A stretch of 64,000 nt of DNA from Corynebacterium sp. P4-C1 (GTDB taxonomy: Bacteria > Actinomycetota > Actinomycetes > Mycobacteriales > Mycobacteriaceae): positions 1,922,001 through 1,986,000 of the forward strand of contig NZ_CP129966.1 in NCBI RefSeq assembly GCF_030503595.1, read 5' to 3'. The notes under the pieces are model-generated. The model ran no database searches. It was not told the origin of the DNA and saw only the letters and a list, made by a program, of their open reading frames with translations. The position numbers and the translations under genes were made by a program. This document shows positions 19,261-27,870 of the stretch, in pieces; position 1 is the stretch's first letter; each line of letters begins with the position of its first letter.

Positions 19261-19830
19261 ATGAGTGAGAACACGAATGAGACGGGCGTGACCGGCGCGG
19301 GCGCGAAGGAGCGTCTCGCTGAACTGGTCCGCGAACTGGCGGTCGTGCACGGAAAGGTGACGTTGTCGTCGGGCAAGGAGGCCGATTACTACGTCGACCT
19401 GCGCCGGGCCACCCTGCACCACGAGGCCAGCCCACTGATTGGTGCGCTGCTGCGCGAGCTGACCAGCGACCTCGACTTCGATGCTGTCGGTGGTCTGACC
19501 TTGGGTGCGGACCCGGTCGCCACCTCCGTCATGCACGCATCCGGCCGGCCGATCGACGCTTTCGTCGTCCGCAAGGAGGCGAAGAAGCACGGAATGCAGC
19601 GCCGGATCGAAGGCCCGGACATCCAGGGCAAGCGCGTCCTCGTGGTTGAGGACACCACCACGACCGGCAACTCCCCGCTCACAGCGGTGAAGGCCTGCCA
19701 GGAAGCTGGCGCCGAGGTCGTCGCGGTGGCTACCGTCGTCGACCGTGCGACCGGCGCCGCCGACGTGCTCGAGGATGCCGGCCTGGAATACCGCTTCCTG
19801 CTGGGCTTGAGCGACCTTGGCCTCGCCTAG
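19261..19830 (+). CDS. pyrE: orotate phosphoribosyltransferase
   Basis: 189 aa enzyme of de novo pyrimidine synthesis, joining orotate to PRPP to give OMP. The PRPP-binding motif VLVVEDTTTTGNS is complete, and the orotate-loop region DAFVVRKEAKKHG carries the expected Lys residues. Length is slightly below 200 aa, as in other actinobacteria. The downstream methylase gene overlaps by 14 bp in another frame, so the two form a coupled pair. Confidence 0.95.
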   Translation: MSENTNETGVTGAGAKERLAELVRELAVVHGKVTLSSGKEADYYVDLRRATLHHEASPLIGALLRELTSDLDFDAVGGLTLGADPVATSVMHASGRPIDAFVVRKEAKKHGMQRRIEGPDIQGKRVLVVEDTTTTGNSPLTAVKACQEAGAEVVAVATVVDRATGAADVLEDAGLEYRFLLGLSDLGLA

Positions 19831-20497
19831 CGCGGAGCCCGGCCAGGCCAGCGAGTCCGAGAAGGGGCCGACCGAGTGGCAGGAAGGCCGCCACGGCGTC
19901 GGCCCCTGGGAAGGCGACTGGCCCGATGACCCGCGCTACGACCCCGAGTTCCTGCGCAACGGCGACCGCCGCAACGTCGTCGACCAGTACCGCTACTGGT
20001 CCCTCGAGGCGATCAAGGCCGACCTGGACGGGAAACGGCACCCGTTCCATGTCGCGATCGAGAATTTCGAGAACGACATGAATATCGGCACGGTCGTCCG
20101 CACCGCGAACGCGTTCTTGGCTGAGGCCGTGCACATCGTGGGGCGGAAGAGGTGGAACCGCCGCGGCGCAATGGTGACCGACCGCTACCAGCACATCGTC
20201 CACCACGACACCGTGGCCGACCTGGCGGACTGGGCGCAAGACAACGACCTGGCAATCGTCGCCATCGACAACACCCCGGGCAGCGTTCCTCTTGAGACGG
20301 CGGAGCTCCCCGAGCGCTGTCTTCTGCTGTTCGGCCAGGAAGGACCCGGCGTGACCGAACAGGCGCAGGACGCGGCGGTGATGACGTGCTCTATCGCCCA
20401 GTTCGGCTCGACCCGCTCGATCAACGCGGGTGTGGCTGCCGGCATCGCGATGCACTCGTGGATCCGCCAGCACGCGGACCTCGACGGCGCCTGGTAG
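19817..20497 (+). CDS. SpoU/TrmH-family RNA 2'-O-methyltransferase
   Basis: 226 aa. The three SPOUT knot motifs are visible: motif 1 NDMNIGTVVRTANAF, motif 2 LLLFGQEGPGV and motif 3 SIAQFGSTRSINAGVAAGIAM. It should methylate a ribose in tRNA or rRNA using S-adenosylmethionine; the target cannot be read. A TTG start inside the pyrE coding end is the only start that keeps a typical short N-terminal extension. A ~40-residue acidic/Trp-rich N-terminus precedes the catalytic fold. Confidence 0.88.
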   Translation: MASPSAEPGQASESEKGPTEWQEGRHGVGPWEGDWPDDPRYDPEFLRNGDRRNVVDQYRYWSLEAIKADLDGKRHPFHVAIENFENDMNIGTVVRTANAFLAEAVHIVGRKRWNRRGAMVTDRYQHIVHHDTVADLADWAQDNDLAIVAIDNTPGSVPLETAELPERCLLLFGQEGPGVTEQAQDAAVMTCSIAQFGSTRSINAGVAAGIAMHSWIRQHADLDGAW

Positions 20498-20554
20498 AAG
20501 GGGCGGAGAAACGGTAACGGGGGAGCGGGGGAAGCCGATAAGCTAGGAGCGATG

Positions 20555-20562
20555 AAAGGAGG
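20555..20562 (+). promoter_or_regulatory. ribosome binding site that sets the GH76 start
   Basis: AAAGGAGG lies immediately inside an ATG-led frame (ATG at 20552) and 4 nt before an in-frame GTG at 20567. An anti-SD match inside the first codons would be useless for the ATG, so the GTG is the likely true start. Confidence 0.65.
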
Positions 20563-20566
20563 GCCT

Positions 20567-21721
20567 GTGCCGGAAACTTGGGCGCACCGAGCCGACCTCG
20601 CCGAGATGGCGATCACGGAGCGGCATGCTTCGAAGTTGTGGGGCTTGCCCCGCACGAACTTGGCAGTGGTCAGCTGGCCGCCGACAACGAAAGAGAAGGT
20701 GTTCTTCCACTGGCATTACTGGTGGCAGGCGCACTACCTCGATTGCTTGGTGGACGCGGAGACGCGCCGGTCGACGAAAGCCCGGCGCTCGGCGATCGTG
20801 CGCACCATCCGCGGTATCAGCTTGCGCAACCTGGGCAAACTGATCAAGAACCGGTATTACGACGACAAGGCGTGGCTCGCGTTGGCGTTGGACCGCGTGG
20901 CCCATTCGGACAAGGTCGCCCGCCCGAAGCAGCTCGATGATCTGGAGTTCAACATTCTCGCTGGCCTGGATTCAGTGACGGGTGTGTTGCCGTGGCGCAC
21001 GGATGAGAACTTCTTCAACGTGCCGGCCAACGGCCCCGCCGCGATCATGCTCGCGCGCACGGGCCGCCTGGACAAGGCGCGCGAGATCGTCGACTGGATG
21101 TTCGGGAACCTCATGACGGACGATGGTCTCGTCCAGGATGGCATTCGCCTGCTTGTCGACGGCCCCCGCGCCACCCCCACCATCTACACCTATAACCAGG
21201 GCACCGTGCTCGGAGCAGCTCTGGAGATCGCCCTGGCACTGGAGGATAAGCCGGAAGAGCAGGTCTTCTACATCACCCACATCCGTTCCCTGGTGCAGGC
21301 GATCGCGATGCATGTGGCGACGCCGGGCGGTGTCATCGATAACCCGGTCGACGGGGACGGCGACGGCGGATTGTTCAAGGGCATTCTTGTGCGCTACCTC
21401 GCGGAAGTCGCGGTACGTCTCCCCGAAGACAGCCCTGCCAGCGTGAGCGCCAAGAAAGCCGCGGAGCGCCTGGTCATGGCTAGTGCGGAGTCGATGTGGA
21501 ACCACCGTCTCGAGGTCGACGGCTTGCCGATCTTCCCCGCGCGCTGGACCCGGGACGCGAAGCTGCCGCACAACTACTCGCTGGGGCCGAGCTCGATCAG
21601 CGATGCCTTGGGCACCGCGCGCATTTCCGAGCGCGATCTGTCGGTGCAGTTGTCCGGCTGGATGCTGCTCGAGGCGGCGGCCAAAGTGTCCAAGGCGCGT
21701 AAGGAGCGCGAAGAGCGCTAG
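20567..21721 (+). CDS. GH76-family glycoside hydrolase (alpha-1,6-mannanase-like)
   Basis: 384 aa from GTG 20567 (389 if the ATG at 20552 is used). GH76 features are visible: NRYYDDKAWLALAL with the paired Asp residues of the active site, FNVPANGPAAIMLAR and the TYNQGTVLGAAL motif. GH76 enzymes cleave or rearrange alpha-1,6-mannan; corynebacteria carry lipomannan and lipoarabinomannan. No signal peptide is apparent, so the site of action is unclear, possibly a cytosolic mannoside turnover role. It lies directly before fda. Confidence 0.8.
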   Translation: MPETWAHRADLAEMAITERHASKLWGLPRTNLAVVSWPPTTKEKVFFHWHYWWQAHYLDCLVDAETRRSTKARRSAIVRTIRGISLRNLGKLIKNRYYDDKAWLALALDRVAHSDKVARPKQLDDLEFNILAGLDSVTGVLPWRTDENFFNVPANGPAAIMLARTGRLDKAREIVDWMFGNLMTDDGLVQDGIRLLVDGPRATPTIYTYNQGTVLGAALEIALALEDKPEEQVFYITHIRSLVQAIAMHVATPGGVIDNPVDGDGDGGLFKGILVRYLAEVAVRLPEDSPASVSAKKAAERLVMASAESMWNHRLEVDGLPIFPARWTRDAKLPHNYSLGPSSISDALGTARISERDLSVQLSGWMLLEAAAKVSKARKEREER

Positions 21722-21852
21722 GAGTGTGGCTTGGAGCTCGCAGAAAGTTCGTGCGGGAATATCCGAGCACGGGCATACTGGGAGACGTAGAGCCCGCACG
21801 CTGGCAGTGCGGGCGACACGAGTGACCACCGACTGAAAGGGACCCACACTCC

Positions 21853-22887
21853 ATGCCTATTGCAACTCCTGAGGTTTACAACGAAATGCTCGATCGCGCG
21901 AAGCAGGGTGGCTTCGCGTTCCCGGCCATCAACTGCACCTCCTCGGAGACCATCAACGCGGCTCTCCGCGGTTTTGCTGAGGCTGGCTCGGACGGCATCA
22001 TCCAGTTCTCCACGGGCGGCGCGGAGTTCGGTTCCGGCCTGTCCGTGAAGAACAAGGTCGCCGGTGCGGAGGCGTTGGCGGCTTTCGCCCACAAGGTCGC
22101 TGAGAAGTACGACATCAACGTTGCGCTGCACACCGACCACTGCCAGAAGGAAGTTCTGGACGATTACGTGCGTCCGCTCATCGCCATCTCCCAGGAGCGC
22201 GTCGACCGCGGCGAGCTCCCGCTGTTCCAGTCCCACATGTGGGACGGCTCCGCCATCCCGATTGACGAGAACCTCGAGATCGCGCAGGAACTGCTGGAGA
22301 AGGCCCACAAGGCCAACATCATCCTCGAGGTCGAGATCGGTGTTGTCGGCGGCGAGGAGGACGGTGTGCAGGCGAAGGCCGGCTCCAACCTCTACACCAC
22401 CCGCGAGGACTTCGAGAAGACTATCGATGCCATCGGTACCGGTGAAAAGGGTCGCTACCTGCTGGCCGCAACGTTCGGCAACGTGCACGGCGTGTACAAG
22501 CCGGGCAACGTGAAGCTGAAGCCGGAGGTGCTGGAGATGGGTCAGGAGGCGGCCGTCGAGAAGCTCGGCCTCGAGGCTGGCTCCAAGCCGTTCGATTTTG
22601 TCTTCCACGGTGGCTCCGGCTCCGAGCCGGAGAAGATCGCGCAGGCCCTGTCTTATGGTGTGGTGAAGATGAACGTCGACACCGACACCCAGTACGCGTT
22701 CACCCGTCCGGTCGCCGAGCACATGTTCCAGAACTACGACGGTGTGCTCAAGGTCGATGGCGAAGTGGGCAACAAGAAAGTCTACGACCCGCGCTCCTAC
22801 ATGAAGAAGGCTGAGCAGTCCATGGCCGACCGCGTCGTCCAGGCATGCGAAAACCTCAACTCTGTGGGCAAATCCGTGTCCAAGTAA
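21853..22887 (+). CDS. fda: class II fructose-bisphosphate aldolase
   Basis: 344 aa zinc-dependent aldolase of glycolysis and gluconeogenesis. The first zinc-ligand motif LHTDHCQ, the FHGGSGS phosphate loop and the KMNVDTDTQYAF segment are complete. Length matches the corynebacterial enzyme. It is monocistronic with a strong terminator 15 bp after the stop. Confidence 0.97.
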   Translation: MPIATPEVYNEMLDRAKQGGFAFPAINCTSSETINAALRGFAEAGSDGIIQFSTGGAEFGSGLSVKNKVAGAEALAAFAHKVAEKYDINVALHTDHCQKEVLDDYVRPLIAISQERVDRGELPLFQSHMWDGSAIPIDENLEIAQELLEKAHKANIILEVEIGVVGGEEDGVQAKAGSNLYTTREDFEKTIDAIGTGEKGRYLLAATFGNVHGVYKPGNVKLKPEVLEMGQEAAVEKLGLEAGSKPFDFVFHGGSGSEPEKIAQALSYGVVKMNVDTDTQYAFTRPVAEHMFQNYDGVLKVDGEVGNKKVYDPRSYMKKAEQSMADRVVQACENLNSVGKSVSK

Positions 22888-22902
22888 AACGCGTCTACAG
22901 TG

Positions 22903-22935
22903 AAGGTCAGGTCCCAGTCGGGGCCTGACCTTTTT
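22903..22935 (+). terminator. Rho-independent terminator of fda
   Basis: A 13-bp stem (AAGGTCAGGTCCC with GGGGCCTGACCTT, one G-U pair in RNA), a 4-nt loop and a run of T follow the fda stop. Confidence 0.9.
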
Positions 22936-22959
22936 GCTGTCTACCTTTGATGTGATGCC

Positions 22960-24375
22960 ATGGAGAAAATGACCCGCGAGCGTATGACCACCCGTGAGCG
23001 GATGGCCGCCGTCGAGAACTCTGTCGAGGCCCGGCTCAGACGCGTGCGGCAGCGGCTTTTGCCGTCCGTGCAAATGGGCATCGCGGCGGGCTTGGCGTAT
23101 TTCATCGCCCACCAGTGGGTCGGCCACCCGCAACCGTTCTTCGCGCCGATCACCGTCGTGATCATCGTGGGCATGTCCGGTGGCGACCGTATCGCCCGCG
23201 CGTTGGACATGTCGCTCGGTTGCATTCTCGGTGTGCTCATCGGCGACCTCGCGTTCGCGCCGCTCGGCGCCGGCGGCTGGCAGATCGCCCTCGCCGTGGG
23301 CGGCTCCCTGCTGTTCGCGTCGTTCTTCTCCAAATCAGTGCTGGTGGCTAACCAGGTGGCCATCGGCTCGATCCTGATCTCCACGATCATGCCGCCGACA
23401 GCCGCCGTCACCGGTGTGGACCGCGCCATCGACGCTTTCATCGGTTCGGCGCTCGGTCTCGCCGTTGTCGCGCTGCTGCCTTCGGCGCCGCTGGCCACCG
23501 CGCGCCAAGAGATCGCCAAGGTGCTCAAGATTTTGAGCTCGGTGCTTGACGACGTCTCCCACGGCATCTCCCGTCAACAGCCCGCCGAGATGGCTGTGGC
23601 GCTCGAAGCTATCCGCGGCACCCAGTCCGACATCGACGCCATCACCTCGGCCACCAAGTCCGGCCGTGAATCTGCCCGGCTGTCTCCGTTCCTGTGGGGC
23701 TCCCGCCGGTACGTGATGTCCCTGTCGCGAATGGTGCCGCCCACAGACAATGCCATCCGCAGCACCCGCGTCCTCGCACGCCGCGCACTCGTGCTCGTTG
23801 AGGACCAGGACACCGTCTCACCGAAGCAACTGTGGATCCTGGACCAGCTGTCCTCGATCGCCCTGGATATGTCTGCCATCTTCGAGGTCAACGCCAAGAT
23901 CAGTCAGGCTCAGGGCATGCCGGCCCTGACCAACCGTCTCCGCGCGGTCGCCGCCGAGACCGGCCTGGATGTCCTCGACCTGAACGCCCAGCCCCCGTTC
24001 GGCCCCTACTCGCCGTTCGAGGGACCCGCCAAGGATGCCAATAATGCCCGTGCCGCCGAGGCTATGGAGGCCGCGGGCGCTGTGGGCGCTAAGGACGCGC
24101 AGGGCGGGCACGACAATTCGTCGACGTCTATGCCCGCGTTGTCTGCCTCTGCGATTCTCGCCCAGTCCCGCTCCCTCATCGTGGACCTGTTGCAGGTGTG
24201 CGGGTGGTCGCGCGAATCCGCGGTGGCGGTGCTCAAGCCGACCTCGGCGCACCCGGCTTATCCGCCGGAGCTGCGTGGTGGATCGCACGGCTTAGTGGTG
24301 TCAGAGGCGGACTCCACCTCTGACTCCGACACTGACTCCGACCCTAAGTCCGGCACTGACTCCAAGTCAGACTAA
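22960..24375 (+). CDS. FUSC/ArAE-type membrane protein
   Basis: 471 aa. The N-terminal half carries about six hydrophobic helices starting with SVQMGIAAGLAYFIAHQWVG and the signature FFAPITVVIIVGMSGGDRIARALDM typical of the FUSC family (aromatic-acid or small-molecule exporters). A cytosolic helical domain (about 200-370) follows. The tail is Ser/Asp-rich (SDSDTDSDPKS) and low in complexity. Substrate unknown. Confidence 0.75.
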   Translation: MEKMTRERMTTRERMAAVENSVEARLRRVRQRLLPSVQMGIAAGLAYFIAHQWVGHPQPFFAPITVVIIVGMSGGDRIARALDMSLGCILGVLIGDLAFAPLGAGGWQIALAVGGSLLFASFFSKSVLVANQVAIGSILISTIMPPTAAVTGVDRAIDAFIGSALGLAVVALLPSAPLATARQEIAKVLKILSSVLDDVSHGISRQQPAEMAVALEAIRGTQSDIDAITSATKSGRESARLSPFLWGSRRYVMSLSRMVPPTDNAIRSTRVLARRALVLVEDQDTVSPKQLWILDQLSSIALDMSAIFEVNAKISQAQGMPALTNRLRAVAAETGLDVLDLNAQPPFGPYSPFEGPAKDANNARAAEAMEAAGAVGAKDAQGGHDNSSTSMPALSASAILAQSRSLIVDLLQVCGWSRESAVAVLKPTSAHPAYPPELRGGSHGLVVSEADSTSDSDTDSDPKSGTDSKSD

Positions 24376-24575
24376 GGCGCCCTTCCTTACCCAATTAAGC
24401 CCGTCTGATTTTAGGGTAGAACTATTGTGCTGCTGGATGTTTGTCGTAGCCTGAAACCGAGAAGCAAAAATTGGGCCAAACCCAATAGTCTGTTTTCGCC
24501 GCACATCATGCGTTACCGTTGGGCAAGTCGACATCGCTGTTCGGCAGGAGCTCGACTTGCCGCCGCCCAAATCCG
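24376..24575. other. gene-free spacer with inverted repeats
   Basis: No gene is seen. There is a short hairpin ATTGGG-CCAAA-CCCAAT at 24470-24486 and a 10-bp inverted repeat GGCAAGTCGA/TCGACTTGCC (24522-24531 and 24553-24562) that directly borders repeat copy 3. They may include the FUSC gene terminator. Confidence 0.45.
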
Positions 24576-24679
24576 CAAAAGGTAACAATCGAACGGTAAT
24601 AGTACGTGTTTTCCTGACCTTATGTTTGATAAAGCCCACCTAATGGAGGCTTGCTACCGTTCGATTGTTACCCTTTGTG
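24576..24679. repeat. 104-bp palindromic repeat, copy 3
   Basis: 28-bp arms at 24576-24603 and 24652-24679, inner ends slightly diverged (GGTAATAG against TTGCTACC). The centre shares TTATGT..GATAAA and TAATGGAGG with the other copies. It lies between the FUSC gene and the PRC/DUF2382 gene, which converge on it. Confidence 0.85.
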
Positions 24680-24720
24680 TTTTTACGGGTGCGCCCCGAC
24701 GGTGTCCCCACGCAAGCGAA

Positions 24721-24755
24721 AACCCCAGCCCCGGATTGAACCGGGCGCTGGGGTT
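24721..24755. terminator. terminator of the PRC/DUF2382 gene
   Basis: A 9-bp outer stem AACCCCAGC/GCTGGGGTT with an inner CCCGG/CCGGG pairing; preceded by AAAA, so a U-run follows the hairpin on the minus-strand transcript. Confidence 0.75.
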
Positions 24756-24808
24756 CGTGGCTAAAGCTAAGTGGCTGCTAGCTAAAGGCTAGCTGCGGTG
24801 CAGCTACT

Positions 24809-25639
24809 TTACTGGTTGCGGCGGGTCTCGTCGACGACGTCGCCGTCGGTCTCGATGCGCTCCTTGGCGACATCCTCGGTGACCTGCTCGGTATCGCGGA
24901 CGACGTCCTTGTCCAGGGAGACCTTCTCCACCGGGACGGACTCCTTGGAGACGTTGACGCGATCCTCGTGCAGGGTGACGGAAGCTTCCTGCTCGCCGAT
25001 GTTGCCGTCGTAGTTAGCGCGGTCAGCATCGGTGATCGGCTCGCGGGAGACGCGGACCTCTTCGCGCTCAACCGGGACCTCGACGCTCTCGGTCTCGTGG
25101 ACGACGTACTTGCGCAGACGGACCTGGCCGGACTCGACGCGCTCCTTGCCGACGTTCAGCTGCTCCTCGGAGCGAATGATCTCACCGTTGTCGTCGCGGC
25201 GGTCAGCTGCGGCTGCGGCGGCGTCGCGGTCAGCGTCGGTGCGCTGGCCAGCTGCGGCACCGGCACCAGCGCCTGCACCAGCGGCACCTGCAGCAGCGCC
25301 GGTCTCGTACTTGGTGCGCTCCTCGACGCCCTCAAGACCGTAGTGGCGGTAGAAAGCCTCCTGGTCAGCGTTGGTCAGGTGGCCGTTCTCGTCGAGATCC
25401 GGTGCATCCTCGATGCGGTCCTTAGCGAATGCGAGGTGCAGGTCGCCGTTCTCAAGGGTGTGGCCGCGCAGCGGGACGATGGAGTCGCCGCCACCGAACA
25501 GGCCGTGGGAGACGGAAACGAAGTCCGGCTGGCCGGTGGTGTCGTTGACGTACACGTCCTGGACGCCACCGACCTTGTCACCGTTCACGTCGTAAGCGGT
25601 TGCGTTTGCAAGATCTTCGATGCGGTTGAAATCAGACAT
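24809..25639 (-). CDS. PRC-barrel / DUF2382 stress-type protein
   Basis: 276 aa. Residues 1-~110 form a PRC-barrel domain (AYDVNGDKVGGVQDVYV, FVSVSHGLFGGGDSIVPL). An Ala/Gly-rich spacer (TGAAAGAAGAGAGAGAAAG) follows, then a DUF2382 domain from about residue 155 (EEQLNVGKERVESGQVRLRKYVV, later VNVSKESVPVEKVSL). Similar two-domain proteins in actinobacteria and Deinococcus are linked to general stress, but the mechanism is unknown. AAGGAG lies 12 nt before the ATG. Confidence 0.85.
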   Translation of the reverse strand: MSDFNRIEDLANATAYDVNGDKVGGVQDVYVNDTTGQPDFVSVSHGLFGGGDSIVPLRGHTLENGDLHLAFAKDRIEDAPDLDENGHLTNADQEAFYRHYGLEGVEERTKYETGAAAGAAGAGAGAGAAAGQRTDADRDAAAAAADRRDDNGEIIRSEEQLNVGKERVESGQVRLRKYVVHETESVEVPVEREEVRVSREPITDADRANYDGNIGEQEASVTLHEDRVNVSKESVPVEKVSLDKDVVRDTEQVTEDVAKERIETDGDVVDETRRNQ

Positions 25640-26049
25640 TATGTTCTGAATCTCCTTGTAAGTTTTGTTGGAATCGAACGGGATCCAACGTAACGACGCA
25701 CCGGGTCACTTTCAGCGGAGCAGCCCAAAACACGGCCTATCAACCAAAAGTTTGAGGGCAGCGAATGCGAATTTGGTTATAGTATTGCGCCCTCCGGACT
25801 ATCCTGCGGAAACGGTGGTCGCCAAGGTACGGATGGGGCTAAGGGGACAGGATTGGGTCTCGGCGAGATAACGGAATCGATACGGCGTATATCAAATACC
25901 CGAAATGTGAGATAAATCACGTAACGACGATTTACGGAACCCGCCTCCATTCCCTGTCGCTTTCGGGCCGCTCGAACACCGCCGGCGCTGCCCGCGAAAC
26001 CCTAGGATGGCGCGCGACGCGCATCAGCGCGGACCCGCGAAATCCAGTT
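25640..26049. other. intergenic control region of the PRC gene
   Basis: 410 bp without a credible gene. On the minus strand TACTAT near 25776-25781 could be a -10 box for the PRC gene with a long leader. The stretch 25870-25935 is clearly AT-richer than its surroundings. Position 26006-26030 carries a GCGCG-rich imperfect palindrome just after the end of the neighbouring gene, possibly its terminator. Confidence 0.4.
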
Positions 26050-26835
26050 CTATGACGACCGCACCGACTGGATGTCGCGCAGGTGCCGGTAGAAGGTGAC
26101 GCGCTCTACCGGCCGCTTCGCCGGCACGCCGTCCACAGTGACCAGGATGGATCGGCCGCCGGATTGGAGGGCGCGGCCGGACGGGGTGGAGGTGCCGTCG
26201 ACGACAGTGCCTGACCGGAAGCGCTTCTTGCGGATCGCTGCCGCGGCGAGCCCTGGCGCATCCGTGGTGGGCACGAGGCGCGCGCCGAGTACGCGGCCGC
26301 GTCCATCGCTGCGGACCAGGATCTCGTTGTCCACGACGATCTCTCCTATATAAGGCGCGCCGTCCGCGTGCGTGAGTGTTGCGGACCCGGCGACGACGAG
26401 CCCAGCGTCGTTACGGATGCAGGGGACGGGGAGCACGGAGCCTTCGAGCGCGAAACGCTCAGCGTCATCGGGAATGTCCCACAGCACGGCGGCGGGGGAG
26501 GCGGGGTCGACGGGTACATACGCGATTTCCGCCCACAGGTAATCCCCGCGCATCATGCGAGTGAGCACGGCAGACAACGCGGCGTCCGTGCCGGAGACAA
26601 TGACGCGGAGCCGCTCATCCGGCTGTTGCGGCGCGAGCGCAGGCTCGCCCAGGTGCGAAACATTCGGGGAGGCTGCGATTTCCTGCAGCGACGGCGTCGG
26701 GTCGACGGGGAGCACTTCGCGCGCAATCTTGTCGAGAAACTTCAGGTCGCGGCGCGAGGGAACGGGCGGGAGGGGGTGGTGCTCGGCGCCGTCGATAAGC
26801 GTGTCCGTGCCGCACGCGCAGTGAATAAGCCGCAT
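26050..26835 (-). CDS. conserved hypothetical protein, weakly lipid-kinase-like
   Basis: 261 aa from ATG 26835 (a GTG three codons upstream is possible; neither has a ribosome site). The middle RVIVSGTDAALSAVLTRMMRGDYLWAEIAYVP faintly recalls the nucleotide-binding half of diacylglycerol-kinase-like proteins, and the C-terminal half is beta-rich. This similarity is by eye and weak. The gene is divergent from the NUDIX gene. One 11-mer copy at 26790-26800 is read as L-I-D in this frame. Confidence 0.6.
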   Translation of the reverse strand: MRLIHCACGTDTLIDGAEHHPLPPVPSRRDLKFLDKIAREVLPVDPTPSLQEIAASPNVSHLGEPALAPQQPDERLRVIVSGTDAALSAVLTRMMRGDYLWAEIAYVPVDPASPAAVLWDIPDDAERFALEGSVLPVPCIRNDAGLVVAGSATLTHADGAPYIGEIVVDNEILVRSDGRGRVLGARLVPTTDAPGLAAAAIRKKRFRSGTVVDGTSTPSGRALQSGGRSILVTVDGVPAKRPVERVTFYRHLRDIQSVRSS

Positions 26836-26869
26836 ACCGCTCACGCTACAAGTAGCGCGCCGCGCTTTG

Positions 26870-26875
26870 TATATT
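26870..26875 (+). promoter_or_regulatory. -10 box of the NUDIX gene
   Basis: TATATT ends 7 nt before ATG 26883 with no ribosome site, so the mRNA is probably leaderless. Confidence 0.6.
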
Positions 26876-26882
26876 GAGGCCC

Positions 26883-27293
26883 ATGTCCGATCCGATCATC
26901 TCGCCCATCCGCGTCGCCGCCGTCGTTTTCCACGATGACCGCGGGCGCGTACTCACCGTGCGCAAGCGCGGCACAGGCCGCTTCATGCTGCCAGGCGGTA
27001 AGCCGGAACCAGGGGAGACTCCGCGCGAAACAGCCGTGCGCGAAGTGCGCGAAGAAATAGGCGCGCTTATCGACGCCTCATCCCTCACCCCGCTCGGCAC
27101 CTTCCTCGCCCCAGCCACCAACGAGGCTGGCCGTGACGTGGAAGGCACGATCTTCACATGCGAGGAGCCAATCAGCCCGCAGCCGGCCGCCGAAATCGAG
27201 GAGATCGCCTGGGTCGACCCTCGCAACCCCGCTGACGCCGGCATCGACCTGGCCCCTCTCCTGGAGATGAAGGTCTTCCCGGCATTGGGCTAG
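26883..27293 (+). CDS. NUDIX hydrolase
   Basis: 136 aa. The Nudix box GX5EX7REUXEEXGU is complete (GKPEPGETPRETAVREVREE then IGA). A compact single-domain enzyme that should hydrolyse a nucleoside diphosphate linked to another group. Closest in style to MutT/NudF-type house-cleaning enzymes; substrate not determinable. The ATG at 26883 is chosen over an earlier in-frame TTG because of the -10 box position. Confidence 0.88.
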   Translation: MSDPIISPIRVAAVVFHDDRGRVLTVRKRGTGRFMLPGGKPEPGETPRETAVREVREEIGALIDASSLTPLGTFLAPATNEAGRDVEGTIFTCEEPISPQPAAEIEEIAWVDPRNPADAGIDLAPLLEMKVFPALG

Positions 27294-27870
27294 TGGCTCG
27301 TCAATTCGGTCTCGCGAAACCTGCTTCGGGAAAACTGTTTTCGCGAAACCTGAGACGGCACGCTAGTCTCATTGTTCCTGTGAGGAATCCGCGTATACAT
27401 CCTTGAAATGAATAGCGGACACGGGTGGCCTCGATTGCCATCTCATCTTTGTTAAACTGCCAATACGTCGACTGACATTGAGGACACTGTTTGTATGCAT
27501 CTCGTCTAGTGCGCACGCTGCGACCACTGTCCTCATTGCGTCTGAACGTTTCTGCAGCTAGCCGCCCACCCAAGAGTGAATGCGGGCAGAGGCGACCTCA
27601 AACCGTTTCACGCGTATCCCCGCGGGCTCTTCGCCACATATCCTGGCTAAACACCCCGTCAACCACAGAGTTCTCGCTCTCCTTGGAAGAACCTCGCCTC
27701 AAAACCACCGTTCCCGGCTCCCGGCGCTCACTTCGAAGTCCTAGGTGCATTGGCGCTACAATGACGCTGGACTTTTGCGGGGATTGGCTCGTCGTTAGCG
27801 GCGCGCGATGAACCGCAATGAGCACGCACACGACAGCTGCGACGTGCAGCGCGAATTAGGGAGCGTTTTT
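27294..27870. other. gene-poor spacer with a zinc-ribbon-like open frame
   Basis: Between the NUDIX gene and purA. A minus-strand frame at 27301-27573 encodes KQCPQCQSTYWQFNKDEM, a CPxC half zinc ribbon, but lacks the second Cys pair and a good start, so it is at best a remnant. A 12-bp sequence TCGCGAAACCTG is repeated at 27312 and 27341. TACAAT at 27757-27762 is a candidate -10 box for purA. The spacer is AT-richer than its neighbours. Confidence 0.4.

Noticed and set aside
20552-20566. ATG 20552 as start of the GH76 gene
   Set aside because: The only good ribosome site lies inside the first codons and is placed correctly for GTG 20567.
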